Under the pieces are notes generated by a model. That model saw only the letters and a program-made list of their open reading frames with translations. It made no database searches and had not been told where the DNA came from. A stretch of DNA of 64,000 nucleotides from positions 3,439,658 through 3,503,657 of the forward strand of contig NZ_OY781472.1 of the NCBI RefSeq assembly GCF_963677035.1, given 5' to 3'. Source of the DNA: an uncultured Hyphomonas sp. Its GTDB lineage: Bacteria > Pseudomonadota > Alphaproteobacteria > Caulobacterales > Hyphomonadaceae. Made by a program: the position numbers and the translations under genes. Shown here in pieces: positions 1-8,933 of this stretch (positions within the stretch are counted from its first letter, which is position 1; every line of letters starts with the position of its first letter).

Positions 1-694
1 CGTCCGCCCGGACACGCCCTCGGCGCTCCGGCAAAAGACCTGATTGTGGGAAAGCTCAGCTCGTGTCGGCGAGTGGCCAGTCGCGCAGGGCTTCGATCAG
101 CTGAACGGTGAGACCGCCGGAAACGATGCCAAGCGCGGCGGGCATGGCGTGCGTCCGGGGGACTGGCACGATATAGGGCCGGGCTTCGCCTGCAGCCTTC
201 CAACGCTGGATCGTGCGCGCCAGACATTTCGCGCGGCGTTTGCAGAATTTCAGCGTCTCCAGCATGGCCTCCCAGCGGGCGATCAGCGGCGCAGCGGGCA
301 CAGGCCCGCGCGTCGGCACCGTGATCGGACCATGCAGGAAATCCGGGGTTTCGCCCGCAGGCATCGGCAGGACGGAAAAGAACGCCTTGCGCGCGTCCGG
401 TTCGCCTTCGGCTTTTTCGAAATAATTGCTTCCCGTACGCGGTTTCACCGGCGCCAGCTCCACCTGCAGGGCCAGCAGGAAGATCAGACGGCGGAGCAGA
501 ATGGCGAGCCGCTTCAGATCCGCCGAGACGCGGCGCTTGACCGTCTTGGGGATCCGTTCCGGATATCTGAACAGACCGGCCTTCACGCCGGTCTGGGCCA
601 CAGCAAGGGCGATGATGTTGTAAGCCTGTGTGAGGAACCCGGTGGAATATGTCATGCCGGGAAGGTTGGCATGTGGACTTATCGGGTGGATTGA
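1..694. repeat. Long direct repeat, copy A
   Basis: This stretch is nearly the same as 48504-49195. The match starts at the first base of the window, so the repeat may continue to the left. It ends just after the shared sequence TTATCGGGTGGATTGA, beyond which the two copies diverge. It contains one complete minus-strand gene plus its 5' flank. No terminal inverted repeats, transposase or target duplication are visible, so it reads as a duplicated gene cassette, not an insertion sequence. Confidence 0.9.
56..655 (-). CDS. Conserved hypothetical protein, repeat-borne copy A
   Basis: A 199-residue protein that I do not recognise. The start MTYSTGFLTQAYN was chosen because identity with the second copy (48557-49156) begins there; an upstream ATG would add 16 residues. 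By eye the two proteins differ at 8 of 199 positions. A hydrophobic stretch lies near residues 47-62 (RLAILLRRLIFLLALQ), followed by a Pro/Gly-rich middle and a basic region near residues 135-150 (CKRRAKCLARTIQRW). There is no signal peptide or known catalytic motif. Conservation of frame and mostly conservative substitutions between the copies argue for a real gene; the function is unknown. Confidence 0.75.
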   Translation of the reverse strand: MTYSTGFLTQAYNIIALAVAQTGVKAGLFRYPERIPKTVKRRVSADLKRLAILLRRLIFLLALQVELAPVKPRTGSNYFEKAEGEPDARKAFFSVLPMPAGETPDFLHGPITVPTRGPVPAAPLIARWEAMLETLKFCKRRAKCLARTIQRWKAAGEARPYIVPVPRTHAMPAALGIVSGGLTVQLIEALRDWPLADTS

Positions 695-779
695 ACGGGG
701 CACGAGCCCCCATTTCCTCCCGGATATATTGGAGTTCCGCCGGGCCGGTTGGCGGATTGGCCCGGATCAATCCACCCGC

Positions 780-2312
780 TCAGTTGCCCTCGTCTTCAGC
801 GCCGCCATCGAACGGGGTGAGCATCAGGCCGTGAAGCGCGCGGACACCAGCATAATAATTCCCGATCCGCATATTCTCATTCGCCGCGTGCTGGTTGTTG
901 TCGGCATTCACAAGCGGCAACAGCATGATGGGCGCGCCCAGCACGCGGAGACCGGACGTCGGCACCGTTCCGCCCATCAGCGGAATGCGAACGGGCGCTT
1001 CGCCGAATGTTTCCGTCAAGGAGCTGACGATCCAGTTACCGACCGGCGCAGTCAGCGGCGTCTGAAGCGCGGGTGCACCGCCCCCCTTGGTCATGTATGC
1101 AAGACGCGGATAGGTTTGCCGTTCCTCCTCGGTCGGCACCCCATCCACCAGATGATACCCCTGCGCCTGGATATGCGCGCGGGCAAGTGACAGGAGACGC
1201 TGTGGCGGCGTCGCGGGAACTGTCCGCATACCAATGGCGGCTGTTGCACTTTCCGGAATAATCGTGCGGCGGGAGGCCCCGACATCGGCCGAGCGGAGGC
1301 CGGCGATGTTGAACGACGGATAGTTGATCGCCTCCTGATAACTGGCGCCAACGCAATCGGCTTCAGCAATCCCGATCCGCTGCTTGATCGCGTCCTCATC
1401 GTCCGGCACCGAGGCAAAGGCGGCTTTGGTTTCCTCATCGAAGACGACGCCGTCATAGAACCCCTCCACCGTCACCCGGCCGCAATCATCCTTGAATGTG
1501 GACAACAGGCTGGCCAGAAGCTGGGCGGGGTTGGGCGAGTAATTGCCATAGTGACCGGAGTGCAATTCCGTGCGCCCCCCGAACACCGTCAGCTCGAACC
1601 CGGCACCGCCGCGGTGCCCATAGACGACGGTGGGACGGTTCGAAATGTGCATCGGGCCATCCAGCATGATAATCGCATCGGCCGCCAGAAGGTCTGCGTT
1701 CCGCTTCACCACATCGCCCAGGGTCCGCGGGCCGCCTTCTTCATGGGAGTCGAGGAGGATCTTGATGTTCACCGCAGGCTCAAGACCTTCCGCCTGCAGT
1801 GCATTCATCGCCGCCAGCAGCATGATGATCGGCGCCTTGTCGTCTGCGGCGGAACGGGCGAACAGACGGTCGTCCGGGTCAGCCTCCCCTTTCAGCAAGC
1901 GCTCAAGCGGCAGGGCGTCTCCCCCAGCGGTCTTGAGGACCGGCGACCAGGGGCTTTCCTGATCCCATTCTTCGGGATGCACCGGCTGGCCGTCCATATG
2001 GGCATAGAACAGGACTGTCTTCCGGTCCGGCGACAGGTCAGGCCAGGCCGCATAGACCATCGGGGTGTCGCCATCGGCGAGTTGCCGGGCATCGTAACCG
2101 TATCGCTCGTATTCTGCTTCGATCCAGTCGGCGTTCGCCCGGATGTCCGCAGTCGATTGCGTGGTGACGTTCGGCAAGCGCAGGAAGGCCACCCATTCTC
2201 CGAGGCTGTCGACCGTGGCCGTTTCCACGGGGTCGTCAGCTGCGGCTGGCAAGGGCGCCAGACAGAGGAACATTGCCGCGGCGGCGCTGAAACGACGAAG
2301 AGGAGAAATCAT
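780..2312 (-). CDS. Exported M20-family zinc peptidase (dipeptidase-like)
   Basis: A 510-residue secreted metallopeptidase of the M20/M25/M40 (DapE/CPG2) family. Residues 1-25 form a Sec signal peptide ending in PAAA. Metal-binding motifs are present in order: AHMDGQP (His and Asp near 105-107), SAADDKAP (bridging Asp near 158), DSHEEGG (general-base Glu and metal Glu near 191-192) and a C-terminal NNQHAANE His. The length fits family members with a lid domain. An AGGAG ribosome-binding site lies about 8 bases upstream of the ATG. It probably hydrolyses peptides or acylated amino acids in the periplasm; the substrate cannot be read from sequence. Confidence 0.85.
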   Translation of the reverse strand: MISPLRRFSAAAAMFLCLAPLPAAADDPVETATVDSLGEWVAFLRLPNVTTQSTADIRANADWIEAEYERYGYDARQLADGDTPMVYAAWPDLSPDRKTVLFYAHMDGQPVHPEEWDQESPWSPVLKTAGGDALPLERLLKGEADPDDRLFARSAADDKAPIIMLLAAMNALQAEGLEPAVNIKILLDSHEEGGPRTLGDVVKRNADLLAADAIIMLDGPMHISNRPTVVYGHRGGAGFELTVFGGRTELHSGHYGNYSPNPAQLLASLLSTFKDDCGRVTVEGFYDGVVFDEETKAAFASVPDDEDAIKQRIGIAEADCVGASYQEAINYPSFNIAGLRSADVGASRRTIIPESATAAIGMRTVPATPPQRLLSLARAHIQAQGYHLVDGVPTEEERQTYPRLAYMTKGGGAPALQTPLTAPVGNWIVSSLTETFGEAPVRIPLMGGTVPTSGLRVLGAPIMLLPLVNADNNQHAANENMRIGNYYAGVRALHGLMLTPFDGGAEDEGN

Positions 2313-2450
2313 GTCTGAGGCTCCTGGCCATGATGGGATACGTGAACCCGGACACCTTGATCACGCAGGCGTCCCGGCCATCAAGGCAAGGTTGAACGGC
2401 GGGGCCGATCCGGCGCAGTTCGCCCGATATCGCGGCAGCCGGCAGGCAGA

Positions 2451-3608
2451 TTACAGGCGCCCCTGCACCCATTCGCGGGTCAGGAAACCATCAATCAGGT
2501 CGCAGACCAGCCCCAGTTCCGACAGCGCGGTGGAGAAGCGCCGCGGATCGACCAGAGGCCGGAAGACAGAGCCCGCCTCGAACTGGTTGTCGGCCTCCAG
2601 TGCCAGCGTCACGCAGCCCTGATCGAACAGGCCGCGCAGCTTGCCGCCGGAAAAGTGGCGTTCCAGCGCAATCAGACGCTCCATCCGGTCCGGAGAGAGC
2701 AAGGCCCGCGCCTCGACCTGATCGCTGGAATAGACGGTGAAAGCCTCGTCGAGTTCCCGGGAGATCAGCTGCACCTTCTGAAGGTCGCCCGCGCCCTTGC
2801 CGCGTTTCCACCAGCCTGAGCGCGCCATCAGCGTGCGGCCGGAAAAGCGCTGGGGGTATTCGATATGGATCAGGATGCCCTGGAAAACGGTCTGGCTGTT
2901 CTTGCCGCCGGTATCCAGCTTCGCTTCGACAAGCGCGAATTTGGTCCCGGCGCGCTCGCCTTCGATCAGGTCTTCAAATTTGCGCTGGCTGTGACCCGGC
3001 AGAAGCGCCGCATCTTTCAGGATCTGATAGGCCGGGGTCGGCGCCGGATTGCCGGACGCATCATGCGTGGTGACCTGGATATCGCCGAACAGGGTGGAGA
3101 TCTTGCGCGCCTTGCCGGTCTGCGGCCCGCTCACGGCTTCCATCAATTCCTTGCTGCGTGTTTTGAGCGACTGAAAATCCTCAATGCCGGAAAGGTCCGG
3201 ATGCAGGGTTTCGTAGCGAAAGCCGAACGGCCTGCAGGCTGTCTTGAGGATGAGGTCCTTGGTCTCGGACTTCATCGAATAGACTTTCAGCCAGTCGAAG
3301 CCTGAAATGCCCGCGACGAGAATGGCGCCGATAAAGAAGGATAGTGGAAAGAAGAAGCCCGGCCCGCCCATCAGGACCATCATGGCGATCACCACCGGCA
3401 AAGCGACGAGGACGCCCAGAATGGTGCGGGACTTGGCGCGGGCAATGGTTTGCTTGCGGCGCGTCTCCCGCACGCCGAGTTCGGGGGCGAGTTCCGTTTC
3501 CCAGATACGTTCGGCATCCGCGAATTCCGGCCTCTGGCCCGCCAGCAGGCTCAGCGGCGTCGCCTTGCGGATCGCCGCGTCGATGTCGCTGGTGTTGCCG
3601 ATTTCCAT
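2451..3608 (-). CDS. DUF3137-like membrane protein
   Basis: A 385-residue protein with a cytoplasmic N-terminus, two adjacent hydrophobic segments (about residues 62-103, including ILGVLVALPVVIAMMVLM) and a long soluble C-terminal part. The layout and the C-terminal pattern (FGDIQVTTHDA, then a GTKFALVEAKLDT-like strand and a FSGRTLM segment) match DUF3137 proteins, whose function is unknown. It lies between the M20 peptidase and the diguanylate cyclase on the same strand with gaps of 138 and 63 bases, so co-transcription is possible but unproven. Confidence 0.6.
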   Translation of the reverse strand: MEIGNTSDIDAAIRKATPLSLLAGQRPEFADAERIWETELAPELGVRETRRKQTIARAKSRTILGVLVALPVVIAMMVLMGGPGFFFPLSFFIGAILVAGISGFDWLKVYSMKSETKDLILKTACRPFGFRYETLHPDLSGIEDFQSLKTRSKELMEAVSGPQTGKARKISTLFGDIQVTTHDASGNPAPTPAYQILKDAALLPGHSQRKFEDLIEGERAGTKFALVEAKLDTGGKNSQTVFQGILIHIEYPQRFSGRTLMARSGWWKRGKGAGDLQKVQLISRELDEAFTVYSSDQVEARALLSPDRMERLIALERHFSGGKLRGLFDQGCVTLALEADNQFEAGSVFRPLVDPRRFSTALSELGLVCDLIDGFLTREWVQGRL

Positions 3609-3671
3609 GGCGGTTCCCTCCCCTTCACACAGTCATGCCGTGCGGGAAGGAAGGAATCCAGCCTGAACCGG

Positions 3672-4427
3672 TCAGGCCGTGGCGGCGAGGCGCGGCCCGG
3701 CATAGGTGACGCGGTTGCGGCCCGTGGTTTTGGAGACATAGAGCGCGCGGTCGGCAGATTCCAGCACGCGGTCGAGCGAGGCATCGCCCGACAGCATTTC
3801 AAAACCGAAGCTGGCGGTAATCGACAGCGTCTTGCCATTATATTCGATCTCGGCATGCTCCAGCCGCTCGCGCAGGCGGTCGCAGACCAGCCAGGCCTGA
3901 TCGCGGTTGACCTGCGACAGGAGCACAACGAACTCCTCACCGCCCCAGCGGCCCAGCTTGTCAAAAGGCCCGCGCAGCTCGGAATAGGCAATCTCCGCGA
4001 TCCGTTTCAGGATGGCATCCCCGGCCTGGTGTCCATGAAGGTCGTTGACCCGTTTGAACTGGTCGAGGTCGAACAGGACGACCGCGGCCATGCCGCCGGT
4101 GCGTTTCTGGCGGTGTATCTCGTCTTCGGCGGAAAGGCGGAAGAAGCGGCGGTTCAGCAAGCCGGTCAGCGGGTCGGTGGAGGCCAGGGATTCAAGTTGG
4201 CGCTGGTAGCGCTTCAGCTGGAACTCGTGCTGGGACGCAATGGTGGCTGTCGGAATGGCGACACAGGCTGCGACAACAAGGTTTGCCACCAGAAAGCGCC
4301 GCGGATCATCGAGCATGCCGATCTGATAGACGAAAACAGAAAATGTAAATGACAGGCAAAGCGCCGTCATCGCCACAAAAACGAAGAACGTCAGTGAGTC
4401 CTTGATGTCCCGTGCATAAGCGCCCAT
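3672..4427 (-). CDS. Diguanylate cyclase (GGDEF domain)
   Basis: A 251-residue enzyme expected to make cyclic di-GMP from two GTP. Two hydrophobic segments near residues 12-60 anchor it in the inner membrane, followed by a short helix (FQLKRYQRQLESLAS) and a complete GGDEF domain starting at TDPLTGLLNRR. The active-site signature is GGEEF, the active form. The RxxD inhibitory site that should lie five residues before it is not present: the stretch reads RGPFDKLGRWGGEEF, with Arg one position out of register, so product inhibition through the I-site is probably lost. No receiver or PAS input domain is visible. It is divergent from groES. Confidence 0.9.
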   Translation of the reverse strand: MGAYARDIKDSLTFFVFVAMTALCLSFTFSVFVYQIGMLDDPRRFLVANLVVAACVAIPTATIASQHEFQLKRYQRQLESLASTDPLTGLLNRRFFRLSAEDEIHRQKRTGGMAAVVLFDLDQFKRVNDLHGHQAGDAILKRIAEIAYSELRGPFDKLGRWGGEEFVVLLSQVNRDQAWLVCDRLRERLEHAEIEYNGKTLSITASFGFEMLSGDASLDRVLESADRALYVSKTTGRNRVTYAGPRLAATA

Positions 4428-4508
4428 CCGCTCAACTCTCCTAAATTAAAGACCGGTATCCTACCCGAATGTGCGGTGGGTATTACACATACAGGCTACC
4501 GCCCCGAC

Positions 4509-4526
4509 AATTTACGCCGGTAAATT
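4509..4526. promoter_or_regulatory. 18-bp palindrome between the cyclase gene and groES
   Basis: AATTTAC and GTAAATT form perfect 7-base arms around a 4-base centre (GCCG). It lies about 80 bases upstream of the diguanylate cyclase start and about 150 bases before the groES promoter, in an intergenic region of 383 bases. It could be an operator for the cyclase gene. No regulator is encoded nearby, so the ligand and factor are unknown. Confidence 0.35.
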
Positions 4527-4672
4527 TAGCGATAGGGCTTCAGACTTTGGAAATGGCTTCCGCCAGGCCGGACCAACTTCTCCCTTTGATTGAAGCCCAT
4601 ACCGCCCTCACCGGGTACGCCGCTTTCCGCCTCGAACCCGCCACGAAGGGCAAAAAAATTTACAACGATCCT

Positions 4673-4702
4673 GTTGACGCTATTGGGTCCGCGCCCTACC
4701 TC
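4673..4702 (+). promoter_or_regulatory. Putative RpoH-type promoter of groESL
   Basis: GTTG at 4673-4676 and CCTACCTC at 4695-4702 are separated by 18 bases. This resembles the alphaproteobacterial heat-shock sigma consensus (CTTG, 17-18 bases, CYTATNTN) with one mismatch in each element. The same bases also give a weaker housekeeping reading (TTGACG, 17 bases, TACCTC). The CIRCE element begins 11 bases downstream, as expected for a HrcA-repressed heat-shock promoter. Confidence 0.45.
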
Positions 4703-4712
4703 CGCATCACCG

Positions 4713-4739
4713 CTAGCAGTCAGCAGTGGTGAGTGCTAA
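4713..4739. promoter_or_regulatory. CIRCE element (HrcA operator)
   Basis: The right arm GAGTGCTAA is perfect. The left arm CTAGCAGTC matches the consensus TTAGCACTC at 7 of 9 positions, and the spacer is exactly 9 bases. It lies 71 bases upstream of groES. HrcA repressor is expected to bind here and release on heat shock. The degenerate left arm may weaken repression. Confidence 0.85.
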
Positions 4740-4810
4740 TTCGCTGCTGAAGGCCGCTGGCTCCCGTGAGAACAATTCAAACTCGCATAAACGATTAGAG
4801 GGCAAAAGCC

Positions 4811-5100
4811 ATGAAACTTCGTCCCCTGCACGATCGCGTCGTCGTACGTCGCGTCAAGGAAGAGGAAAAGACCAAGGGCGGCATCATCATCCCGACACGG
4901 CAAAAGAAAAGCCGCAGGAAGGTGAAGTCGTTGCAATTGGCAAAGGTGCTGTCGGCGACGACGGAAAAGTCGTCGCGCTGGACGTTAAAAAGGGCGACCG
5001 CGTCCTGTTCGGCAAATGGTCCGGCACGGAAGTCTCCGTTGACGGCGAAGACCTGCTCATCATGAAAGAGAGCGACATCATGGGTGTGCTGGAGAAGTAA
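4811..5100 (+). pseudogene. groES: groES (co-chaperonin 10) with an apparent -1 frameshift
   Basis: The sequence begins as a normal GroES ([19 protein letters not shown], then TKGGIII) but loses frame at the proline codon near 4891-4894. Restoring one C in the short C run there gives [19 protein letters not shown] and continues to a proper end, [16 protein letters not shown]. The repaired protein has 96 residues, the usual length for the family. As given, translation from the ATG runs to a stop at 5065 and yields an unrelated tail. Everything else is intact: promoter, CIRCE, and groEL 55 bases downstream. GroES is normally essential, so a base-calling or assembly error is the simplest explanation; a true mutation would need a second groES elsewhere. 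Confidence 0.9.
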
Positions 5101-5113
5101 TCTCCGCCCCTGA

Positions 5114-6805
<1,692 letters not shown>

Positions 6806-6836
6806 GCCTCGCCCGGACACTTATCCGGAAAACAAG

Positions 6837-6870
6837 GCGGCCTCCCGGAAACCGGGGGGCCGCTTTTCTT
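6837..6870 (+). terminator. Rho-independent terminator after groEL
   Basis: GCGGCCTCCCGG pairs with CCGGGGGGCCGC over 12 base pairs (one T-G wobble) around a 3-base loop, followed by TTTTCTTTT. It closes the groESL operon and separates it from the downstream lipoprotein hydrolase. Confidence 0.9.
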
Positions 6871-6930
6871 TTGGGGCGAAGGCCGCCACAGTACAGGCCT
6901 CTAATTGCCTTCCTGTCTGAGGATCCAAGC

Positions 6931-8838
6931 ATGTCCCTCCATCCCTTTCGTGCCGGTGCACTCGGCTCCGGCCTTGCGGCGGTCCTGACCTTCACGGCGT
7001 GTGTTTCCGAGACCCCGCCGCCGCTCGCCGCTGAAACTGCCAGCGCGGCAGAGGCTGAGGACACGCCGCTCCTGCCCGGCGCGACAGTGCGCCTGATGAA
7101 CGAGCAAGTACGGATGCGCGACGGCGTGCGGCTGAACGCCGATGTCTACCTGCCCGCCGAAACGGGCAAATTCCCGACCGTCCTGATCCGCACGCCGTAT
7201 GAGCGGGAGATCAGCAAGAAGCCAAGCGTCCTCGATAAGCTGCTGGATGAGGGCTATGCCATCGTGCAGCAGCATGAGCGCGGGCGTTTCCTGTCCGAAG
7301 GCGAAATGCGGATGCTGGGCCATGCCGACGAGGATGGCTGGGACACGCTGGACTGGATCGCCGCGCAAGACTGGTCCGACGGACAGGTCGCGACCTATGG
7401 CTGTTCCTCCTCGGCCGAAAACCAGATGAAACTGTCGTCCCTGAACCATCCGGCGCACAAGGCGATGATCGCCTATTCCGCAGGCGTCGGCATTGCCGAG
7501 GCCGGGCCGTTCCGCGAGCAGGGCAATTTCTGGCGCGGCGGCGTCTGGCAGATGGGCTGGGCGAACTATTTCATTGCCGAGATGCAGGTGAACCAGCCGC
7601 AGCTGCCGGCCGGTCTCAGCGACGCGGAACGCAAGCGCCTGCTGGCCGATTTCTCGATCAACCAGGACACTGCGATCACGCAGGAACAATACGCCGCCGA
7701 GCGTATGCACCTGCCGGTGGTGGACATGGAAGTGGCCCTCGGCGCACCGGAAACGGAGTTGCGGGAGTACCTGGCGCGCGGACCGTCCGGCCCGGTCTGG
7801 AGCGAGGACCGGATCACGAGCGGCGACACGCCGAAGGTGCCCGGCCTGTTCGCCGAGGCGCTGTATGACATTTCCGCCCGCTCCGGCGCGGCGCGCTTCC
7901 TGGAGACGGAAGCCGCCAACGGGCCGGGGCGCCAGTTCCTGATGCTGACCAATGGCCAGCATTGCGCCTATCGGCGTGTCACCGAAGACGGGAAAATCGG
8001 CGACCGGCTGATCGGTGACATGCGCTATGACTATGACGCACGGGAGATCGCCTTCCTGAACCACTGGATGAAGGGCGATGCGGATGCGCCCCTGCCGGCT
8101 GCACCGGTGATGATCTACATGGCCGGGGCGAACCGGTGGGTACCGTTCGACACGATCCCCGTTGCCGGCAAGGACGCGACAAAGACCTTCTATCTGTCGA
8201 GCGGCGGGGCGGCCAACACGCTCTTCGGCGACGGCGTGCTGGCAGATGACGCACCCGGCGCAAACGGAAAGGATGTCTTCACCTACGATCCCGCCGACCC
8301 GGTGATCTCCCATGGCGGAGAGATTTCCGGCATGGGGCCAGACCAGGAGGATGGCGCCTTCGACCAACGGGATATTGAGGCGCGGGACGATGTTCTGGTC
8401 TATACGAGCGCGCCGCTGGCGGCGGACCTGCCCGTGTTCGGATACATCCATACCGAACTGTTCGTGGCTTCCGATGCGCCGGACACCGATTTCACCGTGA
8501 AACTGGTGGATGTCGCGCCGGACGGGACGGCCTGGAACATTGCCGATACGATCCTGCGCATGCGCTATCGGGAGGGCATGGCGCAGCCGGTGTTCATGCA
8601 GCCGGACGAGACCTATGCAATCACGCCGCCGCCCATGCTGGCGGGGAACGTGTTCCTGAAGGGCCACCGGGTTCGCGTGGAAGTCTCGTCCAGCAACTTC
8701 CCCTCCTATGCCCGCAACCTGAACACGGCAGGCGACCCGTACACGACGACCCAGACGGCGGTCGCGACCAATCAGGTGCTGCACGGGCCCGGTTCGCTAT
8801 CACGGATCGACCTGCCGGTGGTGGCGCTGCCGGACTGA
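6931..8838 (+). CDS. CocE/NonD-type serine hydrolase, putative lipoprotein
   Basis: A 635-residue hydrolase of the X-Pro dipeptidyl-peptidase/CocE family (peptidase S15 type). The ATG at 6931 is chosen because a signal peptide follows directly; its end, LTFTACVSE, resembles a lipobox although Phe at -3 is not ideal. The alpha/beta-hydrolase domain opens with VRMRDGVRLNADVYLP and contains the nucleophile elbow YGCSSSAEN in place of the more common GxSYxG, then a candidate catalytic Asp (ALYDIS) and His (NGQHCAY). The C-terminal part has the jelly-roll typical of the family (DTDFTVKLVDVAPDG). It probably acts in the periplasm on an ester or amide; the substrate is unknown. Confidence 0.82.
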   Translation: MSLHPFRAGALGSGLAAVLTFTACVSETPPPLAAETASAAEAEDTPLLPGATVRLMNEQVRMRDGVRLNADVYLPAETGKFPTVLIRTPYEREISKKPSVLDKLLDEGYAIVQQHERGRFLSEGEMRMLGHADEDGWDTLDWIAAQDWSDGQVATYGCSSSAENQMKLSSLNHPAHKAMIAYSAGVGIAEAGPFREQGNFWRGGVWQMGWANYFIAEMQVNQPQLPAGLSDAERKRLLADFSINQDTAITQEQYAAERMHLPVVDMEVALGAPETELREYLARGPSGPVWSEDRITSGDTPKVPGLFAEALYDISARSGAARFLETEAANGPGRQFLMLTNGQHCAYRRVTEDGKIGDRLIGDMRYDYDAREIAFLNHWMKGDADAPLPAAPVMIYMAGANRWVPFDTIPVAGKDATKTFYLSSGGAANTLFGDGVLADDAPGANGKDVFTYDPADPVISHGGEISGMGPDQEDGAFDQRDIEARDDVLVYTSAPLAADLPVFGYIHTELFVASDAPDTDFTVKLVDVAPDGTAWNIADTILRMRYREGMAQPVFMQPDETYAITPPPMLAGNVFLKGHRVRVEVSSSNFPSYARNLNTAGDPYTTTQTAVATNQVLHGPGSLSRIDLPVVALPD

Positions 8839-8933
8839 CGCGGCATTTCCGCGGGGTCACGATTGCGGGCGGCGCATCTGCTCCGTAGCATTGGGACAAA
8901 GCTGGCAAAGACCGGCAGGCGGAGGAGGAAAAC

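Noticed and set aside
1..694. Repeat considered as an insertion sequence
   Set aside because: No transposase motif, terminal inverted repeats or target-site duplication could be found at either copy.
4469..4732. 87-codon open frame upstream of groES
   Set aside because: It runs through the groESL promoter and ends in the CIRCE element, has no ribosome-binding site and resembles no family.
4811..5065. 84-codon frame read from the groES start as its own gene
   Set aside because: Only the first 27 or so residues are GroES-like; the rest is out-of-frame groES sequence, so it is the product of the frameshift.
6901..8784. 627-codon frame antisense to the CocE-type hydrolase
   Set aside because: Low-complexity, His/Arg/Gly-rich translation with no motif; the plus-strand gene has clear catalytic motifs.
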